Assembly: GCA_051294375.1 (NCBI GenBank)
Contig: CM119268.1
Location: forward strand, 2,386,724 to 2,450,723
DNA length: 64,000 bases
Source: Paraspadella gotoi
Lineage: Eukaryota; Chaetognatha
Direction: 5' to 3'
The notes under the pieces were generated by a model. It was not told where the DNA came from. It did no database searches and saw only the letters and a program-made list of their open reading frames with translations. A program made the position numbers and the translations under genes. This document shows, one piece after another, positions 23,155 through 36,578 of the stretch (position 1 is its first letter; the number at the start of each line of letters is the position of its first letter).

Positions 23155-23485
23155 ACCTCACCAGCGTCATAAATCACAATTGCGTCATTAGTCACCCGAG
23201 AAAAAAATCAACCTTTGGGTCATCGCGCAAATTAGTTATCATATTTCCCGCGTCATAGCCTACTGGCGGCACAATTTTTGTGGTCAACGGCGCCATTTCG
23301 CAATTGCGTCATTGCCGCACGGACCGATTGCGCCATTGCACAATCGCGTCATTCCATCCCCGTGACGTTCAACAGGCGCCATCGCGCCATCGCGTTCCCA
23401 ACTCGAATGGCGGAATCGGTGCCAAAGCGAATCCAAGTTCATCGAATCCTCATCGCGCCACATTTCTTTTCTCGCGCCATTTTCG
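23155..23485 (+). promoter_or_regulatory. Cluster of GCGTCAT / GCGCCAT motifs
   Basis: About a dozen copies of GCGTCAT or GCGCCAT, many preceded by ATC or ATT, in about 330 bases. GCGTCA resembles a half CRE/ATF site and GCGCCAT a YY1-like core. It lies upstream of T-rich DNA with no called gene, so it is either a regulatory cluster or a decayed short tandem repeat. Confidence 0.3.
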
Positions 23486-23863
23486 GCCTCGTCTCTCTTT
23501 TTTTTTTCCACCCACTTTTACCCCCCCCCCCATCCGACCCTCATTCCGCCATTTCTCACCACCCCCTTCCCCCCTCCGCCGCCCCCCTCTCAAACTCCCT
23601 CGCCATCGAATTTCTTCGACGCGTCGTTCGATGTTTTCCTCTCTTCGTTTCGTCGTCGTCGTTTTCGTCGTCGTCATCATCGTCGATTCTGCTTTTTTTT
23701 TGTCTCTTCTTTAAAGAGAAAAAAAAAGGAAATTTCACTTCGATGTCATTTGTTTCTTCTCAGTTATTATTATTCTATTCTTTTTATTTTTAAACTTTTC
23801 TAACTTTAATTTATCGTCATCGCTTTCTTTCCAAATTCTAATCCCCCTAATTCCTCCTTTCAA

Positions 23864-23935
<72 letters not shown>

Positions 23936-24387
23936 CTCTCTCATCTCTCTCTCTCTTCCTCAACACCCCACCTTTTCCTCCCTCCCTCAACCCGCTGAAA
24001 CTCATTCTCATTCCGCGTCTTTCGCTTCCTTCACAAAAATTAATGTCGTCTCCTCTTCGTCGTCGTCGTCGTCGTCGTCGTCGACCTCGTCTCTCCTCGT
24101 GTCCTCGTCGGCGTCGTCCTCTGAAGACCACGCGGCGCGCTGTGACTGACTGGATCCAGCTGCAGCGCCGGCGTCGGCTGCCGCGGCTTCGCCTTCGCTG
24201 CAGTCCCGAACGGCGGCTCCCTGCAGCGGCGTTCCGAAAAAAAAGAAAAAAAAAAGAAAGAAAGGAAAAAAAAACCCTTACGCGCGGCGCGGCGTCGCTC
24301 GGCGGCGAGAAACGCCGCGGACCGCAACGCTGGATTCGCTGCGACGCTGCGCGGGCCGCTTTCGCTTTTCAGTTTCAGGCGCTCTCT

Positions 24388-24418
<31 letters not shown>

Positions 24419-24660
24419 TCTGCTCTCTCTCTCCTCTCTCTCTACTCTCTCCTCGTTCTCTCTCTCTCTCTCTCTCTTCCTTGAAATTGGAAATCGCGGC
24501 GCGCGGAAGCGAGCGAAAGAGGAGAAAGAAAAAAACGAAAAAAAAAGGAAAAAACCGAAAAGGAGAAAGAAAATAAAAAAAAGGAAAAGAGAGAGAGAGA
24601 GGAAAAAAAAGAAAAAGAAAAAGAAAAACGCGGCGCGCGGAAGGAAGCGTTGGATCGAAA
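23486..24660. repeat. CT microsatellites around a CpG-rich block
   Basis: (CT)n at 23,869-23,957 and 24,385-24,480 flank a CGT-triplet and CpG-rich block (24,040-24,360). Purine/A-rich low complexity follows to 24,640. Frames on both strands are Arg/Thr/Ser runs. No gene is called. Confidence 0.7.
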
Positions 24661-26203
24661 TGGTGGGGTGTTGAGGGGGGGAGGGATGTAGAGAAGGTAG
24701 AAGAGTCGGTCGACTGGAGCGCTTAGTAGAAATGAAATTGAGTGGAAGGTTAAGTTAGGAAAAGGAGCTGACTGGCGGGTTAAGATTGGTTGATTGGTTG
24801 ATTCTTCGATTAGTTGCTTGGTTTATTGGTTGAAAGAAGAAGAAGATTGGTTGGGCGAAAAGCGAGAGGATAATATAGTATATATTAAAGGATATATCTT
24901 ACAGATGTAAATAGATGGAGAAATAAATTGAGCTGCTGGGTGGAAATCTAAACTTACAGCGTGTCCCAAAGGTACTGTCCGTTAACTTTTACATATCGTG
25001 CGGAACTATGTAGTTAAATCTTTTTTCTGATATAATACTGTCAATGATAAGTTCTTACCATTTATGATTTATGATTTATATGTTTTTATAGTTTACCAAA
25101 AATTTATTAAAAGAATTTTGAATATTTTAAATTGATATAAATTATTTAATAAATTATTTTAAGCTGTGCTGCCGTGGTTAGTGACTGCTTTGACGCAATA
25201 AATAATACTCGGTTGACCAAATTCATTTCAATATATATAATATAATATCAAATACACAACAATTCTAAAAATTCACCAATATCAAATTCATAACTTAAGT
25301 AGCGGTAGCGACCAAATTCAAATTTTAATGGGAACAGATTAACATCCATTATTGGTATTAATTAATTGTGTTAAAATATTTTTTTACAAAAAATGTTCCG
25401 AACCATGAGTAGAATTCGCTAATTAATTATTTTATAATTGCTATATAATGTAAAAATGTTTTTTTTGGACTATTTTAAGTTTTTTATTGATTCGATGAGC
25501 CTTACAGTTAAAGCAAAAATAATATTACAACTTTTTTAAAATTTTGATGTTTTTATTACTAAAAAATTAGTAAAAACTGTAATCATCGGATGAGTGATGT
25601 GTTGATATTTTTTAAGGTTTTCTCAATTTAAACCCACTTATTCAATCAAAATATTGAAAAAAGAATTATACTTTGTGTAGATACTTTTATAACGCTATTT
25701 GAACTCTGTTGTTAAAAAGAAAAAATTCCATAAAATTTTGTTTGACATTTCTATTATAAATAAATATTAAAAACTTAATTACTAATGCTTCTTGCCATTT
25801 TAAGCAAAATTTTTGCTCCATTGAAAGTTTCTCAGAAATGTATGAATTTCAATTGAAAGAGTTCCCAAATCAGAAGCTTCTGACCCACTCCAATTGACGA
25901 AGTTTGGCTCTACCTTAAGCATAGCATAGGAATAAGTTAGTGAAAATTTACCACTGCCTCTTGTTTTTATTTTTTATTGAAGCCGGCGGTCTCTGGCGGA
26001 ATTAACTCGAACTTATAACTTTAAAAAAACAAAAGTCATAAATCACAAAATGTATCCATGAATTATTTCATGGGGTGCAAATTCAGAAGTTACATGAAAA
26101 TAATAAAGATTTTAAGAAATATTTATAAAAAAAACAAACAAAACAATGGTTTCACAGCTATTGAGTCGAAAAACATTACAAAGGAAAAGTTCTGCAGATT
26201 CAA
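24661..26203. other. AT-rich intergenic DNA with a dispersed repeat
   Basis: No gene is seen. 25,490-25,920 is an inverted relative of 53,520-53,900, listed separately. A short TGGTTGAT-type repeat lies near 24,787-24,830. Confidence 0.5.
25490..25920 (-). mobile_element. Dispersed AT-rich repeat, copy 1
   Basis: In reverse complement it shares ordered blocks with 53,520-53,900: the GCCAAACTTTGTCAA / GGGTCAGAAG block, the CATACATTTCTGAGAAA block, ATGGCAAGAAGCA, ACACAAAGTATAATTCTTTT and the CATCATCCGAT block. Fragments of the same family (AAGTGGGTCAAAA...) also occur near 47,415 and, inverted, near 47,500 and 49,240. The class of element is not recognised. Confidence 0.6.
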
Positions 26204-28659
26204 TCACTCGATCCCTTGGGTTCGTTGGTCGTCTGTCCCTGCCACGGGTCCACTGGTCACGATCCCGGGGTCATAAGTGGACGTCCTGTTACGCCTGTGA
26301 TCCGGTTGGAGCATGAGGGCGATCATTTCGTCGTCGGCCTTCGTCGTCGTCGTCGTCATCATCGTCTCTTCACCTTCAGTTCCTCCTTTTTCATTTTTCT
26401 TCTTTCGACAAAATCCGACGTAGATAATAAGAGCGACGCAGAGAGACGAGACGACGCCCACCAGGGAGACTGAGAATTAAGAGAAACTAATTTAATTAAA
26501 CAAAGAAAAAAAAAACAAATATGAGTAAAGCGATTTAAGTAGTCTGAAGATTATTATCCGCAACTTCCTTAACCCCTTTTAGCAGCCGTGGAACGGGTCT
26601 TGGGCTTGGGACAAGGCTTGAGGGTGTTCCACGCCGGAAAGGCGGCTTTCTGACGTCCTCACGCTTTCCGATGGGTAGGCACCGGGTTGAGATTGAGCCG
26701 AGTAGAGAGTGGTCATTAGTTGAAGAGCTATCGGGTCACTTCTAGGGGATTCAAATTTGTATGCAGGATGAACCTCGGCAATTCCCGCTACAAAACGAAT
26801 GAAAGAATGAAAGAATGAAAGAATGAATGAATGAATGAATGAATGAATGAATAACTGAATGAATGAATGAATGAACGAATGAATGAATGAATGAATGAAT
26901 GAATGAATGAATGAATGAATGAATGAATGAATGAATGAATGAATGAATGAATGATTGAATGAATGAATGAATGAATGAAAAAATGAATGAACGAAACGAA
27001 ACCCACGCACCCGCGAAGTGTCCCCAATCCACGGGCGTCGGCGGCGACTCGTACCCGACGGGCAGCGGCGTCGGCTCCGCTCCTTCGCGACATTCCATCG
27101 GCCAAATTTTGTCGCGGCCCACGTAGCAGACCGTCCCGTTGCTCGGCCGGTCTTTGGTGCGAACTACTCCGCAAGTCTCTCCGGTAGCGCAGCACCAATC
27201 CCAGTTGGACTGCGTAGAGTCTAGCCAGCACCAGCCGTACTGGGTCCAGTCTTCGGTGCAAGGGCTGAAACAGGCATAGTTGCGGATACTCCTGGCGAGA
27301 AGGGGAGGATTAGGAATTGATATAGGGAATAAGAATAGGAATAGGAATAGATACAGGAATAGGAATAGAAATAGGGATAGGAATAGGAAAAGGAATTGAT
27401 ATAGGAATAGGAAATAGATATAGGAATAAGAATAGGAATAGGAATAAGAATATGAATAGGAATGGCGAATGAGGGAGATTGCTTCGTGTTTTCCGTTCGT
27501 TCGTTCGTTTCGAGTCATTCAATCATTAATTAATTAATTAAGAGAGACTGAATGACCTTAAACAATAGAATTAATTAATTAATTAATTAATTAATTAATT
27601 AATTCAGTCGGTCATTCATTAATTCATTTATTTATTTTTAGTCATTCATATTTTAAATTTTCATTTATTCTTTCATTCATTATTTCTTTCTTTCTTTCTT
27701 TCTTTCTTACCTTCTTTCATTCATTCTTTCATTCATTCATTCTTTATTTTTTCAGACACCTGTAGACCGCCACGGGATTGCAACGGTACCACTCGGGATT
27801 GCAGACTGTGTAGCTGCAGCCTTTTCCGCAGTTTTTGCGCTCGTTCTTGCAGGCGGTGCAGCCGTGGCTGAAGTGACCGTCGTCAACGTAGCTGGCGCGG
27901 CAGAATCCAGAAAGACAACAGAAATCCCAATTTGTGTGGTCGGAGTCCGTCCAACACCACTTGAGAAGGAAAATTTGGGAATGCGACTTATTTTTTGGAC
28001 ATTTGGAAACTTAAGTGATTGAGAAAAGACCCTGATATTTTGTCCAATTGGTCAGTCCGGCGATTACCAAAAGAAGAAATGGTGCCCATCCTCGGACCCC
28101 GGGCCCCTCAGCTTAGGGGAGAGTGCCTGGATCTCATCTTGGGCCCCTGCAACGGGCCTTCCAACCTTTGGGGAGATTGCCTGGATCTCACCTTCGGCCC
28201 CTGCAACGGGCCTTCCAACCTCACCCGATACTTTTCTCCGAAGAATCCACAGAATTCTCCATCGGCGCAATCGAGTCCGTAAAGCGTCACGTTGGAGGCT
28301 TCGACGTCGCACCACTCCGTCGACTCCTCCGTCAGCTGCTCCTCATCCGCCTCCTTCGCCGCGGTGCTGCAGCGTCGGCGGGAAGTCAGGGAAATTCGCC
28401 ACAGCCTCTTACATCCGGATCTAGGATGACAGCAGCGCTCGCGGTGCCCGCCGGCGACGCGGCAGGACAGCGAACCGGACGAGTCGGGTTGGCAAGAGTC
28501 GCCGGCGAGGCAATGAACGCCGGAGCGGGTCACGGCGCCGTATTCGGGTTCGGCGGAGGCGTGATCGGCGCCTTCGGAGGCGCCGGTGACCAAGACGACG
28601 GAGGTGGTGAGGAAGGACGCCAGGAAAACGGAAATAAGAATCCGTAGACAAACGAACAT
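26204..28659 (-). CDS. Cysteine-rich single-pass membrane protein (four exons)
   Basis: Model: exons 28225-28659, 27760-27959, 27011-27291 and 26204-26469 (read right to left), phases 0, 2 and 1 all matching at GT-AG borders; 393 residues. The ATG at 28,659 starts a hydrophobic signal peptide (about residues 1-27, ending LVTGA). The outer region is Cys-rich with two clear copies of one module: WCWTDSDHTNWDFCC (146-160) and WCWLDSTQSNWDWCC (232-246); exon 1 may hold a decayed third (SCRVAGGHRERCC). The last exon gives a transmembrane helix (about 307-326) followed by RKKK and a tail of about 60 residues with a Thr run, i.e. type I topology. The WC...NWD.CC pattern recalls the C-terminal end of kringle and fibronectin type II domains, but the family is not recognised. 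Introns hold GAAT, GAATAG and TTTC microsatellites. An alternative last exon is listed separately. Confidence 0.65.
26570..26700 (+). repeat. Dispersed GC-rich module, copy 3
   Basis: Aligns with 10,505-10,640 through GCAGCC[A/G]TGGAAC, the TGGGCTTGG stretch, TTCCACGCCG, CGTCCTCA and the GGTAGG[C/T]ACCG junction. It is more diverged than copies 1 and 2 are from each other. The 22-bp satellite is reduced to a remnant here. Confidence 0.65.
26579..26787 (-). CDS. Possible alternative last exon giving a secreted form
   Basis: An acceptor (TTTTGTAG|CG at 26,788/26,787) has the same phase as the transmembrane exon and opens 69 codons to a TAA at 26,579-26,581, ending FHGC. Splicing exon 3 here would replace the membrane anchor with a hydrophilic tail (374 residues in all) and so give a secreted protein. 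Against this, 26,570-26,700 belongs to the dispersed module also found at 6,978 and 10,505, so the open frame may be a by-product of a repeat, or an exonised repeat. Confidence 0.35.
26803..26995 (+). repeat. (GAAT)n microsatellite in intron 3
   Basis: About 190 bases of GAAT repeats between the third exon and the two candidate last exons of the Cys-rich membrane gene. The opposite-strand Ser-Phe-Ile-His frame is an artefact. Confidence 0.95.
27310..27470 (+). repeat. (GAATAG)n-type microsatellite in intron 2
   Basis: Hexamer-like AGGAATAGGAATAG repeats with variations. ATTA and TTTC/TTCA repeats follow to about 27,750, just before the second exon. Together they make up most of the intron. 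Confidence 0.9.
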
Positions 28660-29100
28660 ATTTCAATTTTATTTTTTAGATTTTAGATTTTGCTTAATGA
28701 GTCGAAAAATAAAGACAATTTTAAAATTTGACATTTGTTAGGTGAAATTGACCCGACGAGCCGGGAGTTGCCAGAAAATTGCAATGTTATTGCGATGACG
28801 TCATCAACAGATGACTGCCGCAATAACACAACCATCTGAGTGTATGTGCTTCGCGGATTCTATTTATTTTTTCTATTCTGTGGTTCCGAGTTATCAATTC
28901 TGATCGTTCCCTTTTGTTTTCTCTGACCGGACAACAGCGACATCTTGGGGAAAATTACCGTAAATTGAGTTATGAAGCCTCGCAAAAAAGGCCTCTTGAA
29001 TCGGGAGAAAACTAAAAAGGCATTTCGTTTTTAAAAGGGGGTTTCGTATAAAAGTTTTTAATATATGTATAAACACAAAGTCAATTTAGGGACATTAAAA

Positions 29101-31576
<2,476 letters not shown>

Positions 31577-32283
31577 NNNNNNNNNNNNNNNNNNNNNNNN
31601 NNNNNNNNNNNNNNNNNNNNNNNNNNNNNNNNNNNNNNNNNNNNNNNNNNNNNNNNNNNNNNNNNNNNNNNNNNNNNNNNNNNNNNNNNNNNNNNNNNNN
31701 NNNNNNNNNNNNNNNNNNNNNNNNNNNNNNNNNNNNNNNNNNNNNNNNNNNNNNNNNNNNNNNNNNNNNNNNNNNNNNNNNNNNNNNNNNNNNNNNNNNN
31801 NNNNNNNNNNNNNNNNNNNNNNNNNNNNNNNNNNNNNNNNNNNNNNNNNNNNNNNNNNNNNNNNNNNNNNNNNNNNNNNNNNNNNNNNNNNNNNNNNNNN
31901 NNNNNNNNNNNNNNNNNNNNNNNNNNNNNNNNNNNNNNNNNNNNNNNNNNNNNNNNNNNNNNNNNNNNNNNNNNNNNNNNNNNNNNNNNNNNNNNNNNNN
32001 NNNNNNNNNNNNNNNNNNNNNNNNNNNNNNNNNNNNNNNNNNNNNNNNNNNNNNNNNNNNNNNNNNNNNNNNNNNNNNNNNNNNNNNNNNNNNNNNNNNN
32101 NNNNNNNNNNNNNNNNNNNNNNNNNNNNNNNNNNNNNNNNNNNNNNNNNNNNNNNNNNNNNNNNNAAAAAAAGGAAAAGGTTGTGAGAAAAAATAATAAA
32201 AGCTGTGAACCGAATTGTGAAGGTAGTTTGTGAGATGCGTCGACACACGAGACGTGATAGAAAGGGATTTTTTTTTCTCTCTC

Positions 32284-32289
32284 TGTTTC

Positions 32290-32369
<80 letters not shown>

Positions 32370-32372
32370 TTT
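32284..32372 (+). repeat. (TTTC)n microsatellite
   Basis: About 90 bases of TTTC in copy 1 of the duplication; shorter and interrupted in copy 2 (39,140-39,215). Confidence 0.95.
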
Positions 32373-33227
32373 TTTTTCTTTCCCTCATTTCGCTTGGTTT
32401 CTCTCTTTGTTATCTGATATTCATACAAAGTTACACACTTTCAGTGATGTATATAAAAACACAGTTTAATCTATCAATGCTCTGAATAGTGAATACTTTC
32501 TGTTTATCNNNNNNNNNNNNNNNNNNNNNNNNNNNNNNNNNNNNNNNNNNNNNNNNNNNNNNNNNNNNNNNNNNNNNNNNNNNNNNNNNNNNNNNNNNNN
32601 NNNNNNNNNNNNNNNNNNNNNNNNNNNNNNNNNNNNNNNNNNNNNNNNNNNNNNNNNNNNNNNNNNNNNNNNNNNNNNNNNNNNNNNNNNNNNNNNNNNN
32701 NNNNNNNNNNNNNNNNNNNNNNNNNNNNNNNNNNNNNNNNNNNNNNNNNNNNNNNNNNNNNNNNNNNNNNNNNNNNNNNTCTCCGAGAAGGACTCTCGAT
32801 TTGACGTAAGTTTTATTGTATTTAATGTATGTACTATGTACCATGTGTGAAATTATAGAAATAATCTTGTAATCACAAAGTTGTAGATTGCCGTCTTAAT
32901 TTTACATATTTTATTGCGGCTATATTTTTTTTCACTTTTTAAAAAAATTAAATCTACTATAATTTTTCAATTTAGAGAGACAGACATTTTCTTTCAAAGA
33001 TTAATGTTTTTTGATCCAAAGGAATTGAAATAGACTCAAAGATAACACATGTTCTCCACTCGAATCGTCTCTTCCCACTTTTCTTGTTTTGAGACGAATC
33101 AACTTGGTCCCGTTTGTCGAGAATAATTTGTTATTCTTGTCAAAAATTTTGGAGGAAGAACAACGAATATCTCACGCGATTTCGAAAAACCTAATTCCTT
33201 GTGAACCCGACGTGACAGGTGAAAGAA

Positions 33228-33257
33228 AGGAAGAAAGAAAGAAAGAGGAAAAGAAAT

Positions 33258-33354
<97 letters not shown>

Positions 33355-33356
33355 AA
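33228..33356 (+). repeat. (GAAA)n microsatellite
   Basis: About 125 bases of GAAA, nearly perfect. The copy 2 counterpart (40,070-40,190) is interrupted. Confidence 0.95.
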
Positions 33357-34505
33357 AACCAAAAAATAAACAACCAAAATAAAAAACAAGGACAAAACGA
33401 GGAAAACCGCAAGGAAACAAAATAAACCTGACGGACGTAAAAAGTCAATTGAAGGACGAGTTAGTGATTGTCGTCGTCGTCTTCGTCTTCGTCGTCGTCG
33501 TCGTCGTCGNNNNNNNNNNNNNNNNNNNNNNNNNAAAGACGAGAAGAGTTTGCAGATGCGATTCTGCTCCTTTTTTTGACGTCAGGATTGCATTTTAGCT
33601 TTATTGAGCTAGGTTTTTTTTGTTTACGGACAACAAATTAGATATTTCACTGAGATCAAACGCGACTGCGGATCGACTATGAGTGGACGACAACAACGAC
33701 GACGATCAACTTGGCGATATAAGTAATAAATATTTATGGTAAATTATTACAATGACTTTCGGATTACTAACGTAAGATGTAAAGAATATAATGTAGGTAT
33801 AAATTAAAGTAATAGCCTAGAAAAAAAAACAACTGTTTTCTTGACATCCGAAGTCAAACATTAGAGAAATTTAATAAATTAACTCGAACGAACACAAAAC
33901 GAATCCTTAAAAAAAATTTAAAAAAAAGAGAGGAAAATAAAAAGTAAATAAATAAAGAAAAAATCGAAAATAAGGAAAGAAAAAAAAAGGAAGAAGTAGA
34001 AAGAGCAGAAGAGATAATTAAGGAAAAGGAAAAAGAAGAAACGAAAACCAAAAGAAAGCTGAAAATAATAGGGCAGTGTGTCACCTGAATGAAAACGAAG
34101 GTGAAACTAGTTAATATTCCTTTGCCAAGTTAAAAAACCAATCCGTGGACAGAACTCGAATATAACTCCGGGATCGATCTTAAGATATCGTCAGTCAACG
34201 TCAACCGGTTAATCGGAGGTAATCTCTTATCAGGTATTAGATGGAAAGGTGGGGTGGGGATATTTGGATTAGGGAGAGAGAAAGGGGAAAGACGGAAGGG
34301 TGGGTTATCGGGGTTAGGTTTGTGTAGGTGCGTTAGGGGGTGGAGGAGTGAAAGGGGAAAGGCCGTTCGGGTGGGCAGGACGAAGTTCACCGGTCGACGA
34401 CCTCGTTTCCAATTCATTTACTCTTCGTCGGAACAGCGGAAAGAGTCGTGATCGTTCGATATTTTACTAAGCCCGCTCTCTTCTCTCTCTCTCTCCTCTC
34501 TCACC

Positions 34506-34557
<52 letters not shown>

Positions 34558-34634
34558 TCTGTTCTCTGATTTCGACTCGCGTCAAAGATCAAAGAGATTT
34601 CCGATGTCCTTCAGTTCGAAAAAACTGATTCTCT

Positions 34635-34700
<66 letters not shown>

Positions 34701-35004
34701 TTCTTTTTCTCTCTCTGTATTTTCTCTTTCTATTTTCTTTAACTTTTGGAGTTTTTCCCTTTTTGATCAATATAGTTCAAAATAAATTAAATTCTTTGTC
34801 AAATATGGTAGTTATATTTTTAATTTATCAATGGTCACCTATGTTTAACTTATCAATGAAATAATTTATTTGTAAAATATATAACATTCGATGAAAAAAA
34901 GCAAATCCTGTTTTTCTCAGCTTTAACTAAGTCATTAGATTATGAATAATGAATCAAATCTCTCTCTCTCTCTCTCTCTNNNNNNNNNNNNNNNNNNNNN
35001 NNNN

Positions 35005-35596
35005 AGCGATTTTATGCGCTACTTCTTATTATATTTCGTCACTCCTCTCTATGTCAGCTATCTCAGCATATAATCTAATGAGAAGTTATATATATATATA
35101 TATCTATATATATATGCTTGCACACCTCTATCTATTATTATATATATTATATAGAGAAGATCCAGATACCAACAGCCCTCAGCCATATAGGAGGAGAAGA
35201 GGAGAGCTAGGGTCCTCAAGGGGTACTCAGGTTCCTAGTCCTTTCACCAATTGAGATGCTCTATTTATGTAGTTATGAGGATATATTATCTATTTATAAA
35301 AAGGTGTAACAAGCTTCTGGCCAGTTCAGCCGTTTTCCTCCCAAGAAGAAAGAAGGAACAACTTCTTTCCCTCTAGCAAGACCAGCGGGACCTATAGGAC
35401 TCAGGATCATTAGAGTGAACTATGCCCAATATCTCCCTGGATAGGAAACCTGGCCGGCAACGGCCCCTCACTATTATTATAATAGGATGCCTAATAAACT
35501 ACAAATAAAACTTAATAAAACGTTTCCTGATAGGAAAAAAGTAGTACTGGTAGTTGTAGGATTTGAGTTTCTCTGAGGCCGGCGAAATCCGCAACA
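35005..35596. other. Unmatched filler between the two large copies
   Basis: About 590 bases after a 25-base gap (34,980-35,004), with (TA)n stretches. It matches neither duplicated copy. No gene is seen. Confidence 0.5.
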
Positions 35597-36019
35597 GAGT
35601 TCGAAAATAAGAGGACAATTTTAAAATTTGACATTGGTTAGGGTGAAAATGTGACCGACGACGGGAGTTGCAAGGGAAAATCCAAGTGTTATTGCGGGAT
35701 GACCCACAACAGATGACTGCCGCATGACACAGACCGATCTGATGTATGTGGCTTCGCGGAATGTATTTATTTGAATTAAATTTTTTCGATCCTGTGGTTC
35801 CGAGTTATCAATTTTGATCGTTCCCTTTTGTTTCTCTGACCGGACAACAGCGACACTTCTTGCGGGGAAAATTACCGTAAATTGAGTTAAGAAAGCTCGC
35901 AAAAAAAGGCCTCTTGAAATCGGGAGAAAACTAAAAAGGCATTTCGTTTTTTAAAAGGGGGTTTCGTATAAAAGTTTTTAATATATGTATAAACACAAGG
36001 CTCAAGTTAGGACTTTAAA

Positions 36020-36496
36020 ATTATCACTAAAGAATTGTCTTTTCTTTTCCTAATACATTTACGAGACAAAACTCGATGATCTTTCTTCTTCCTTCTTCCC
36101 TTCTTAGTCTCTACCCCTCCGGCGCCACGATCCCATCTCTTCTCTCGTCGGCGTCATTCCATCGCCGCTCGCAAGCGCCGATAACACCCGGCGTCGATTC
36201 TCGGCGTCGTCGCGAGGGACAGTCGGCGAAGCAGGCTCGATAACCGGCGACGCCCTCGAACGCGCGCGCAAAACCGGAAGGCAGGGGGCGGGGGAGAGAG
36301 AGACCGAGCAGGGACGCTGCATTCGGTGACGAGGCAGTTGAATACCTGGGAGTTGTGTGGTGGTTAGGTGATATGGGGTCCACTGAAGTAAGTGAGTTGA
36401 GGTGGGAGGGTTTTCAGTTTCCAGTCAGCCACGATCTAGTTCTTCTCTCTCTCTCTCTTTCTCCTCTCCTTTTCTCTCTTTCCTCTCTCTTCTTTC

Positions 36497-36527
<31 letters not shown>

Positions 36528-36528
36528 T

Positions 36529-36578
<50 letters not shown>

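Noticed and set aside
26751-27518. A 255-codon minus frame as a single exon
   Set aside because: It reads through microsatellites (Tyr-Ser, Phe-Ile-His-Ser runs) on both sides of the real exon 27011-27291, which has proper splice borders.
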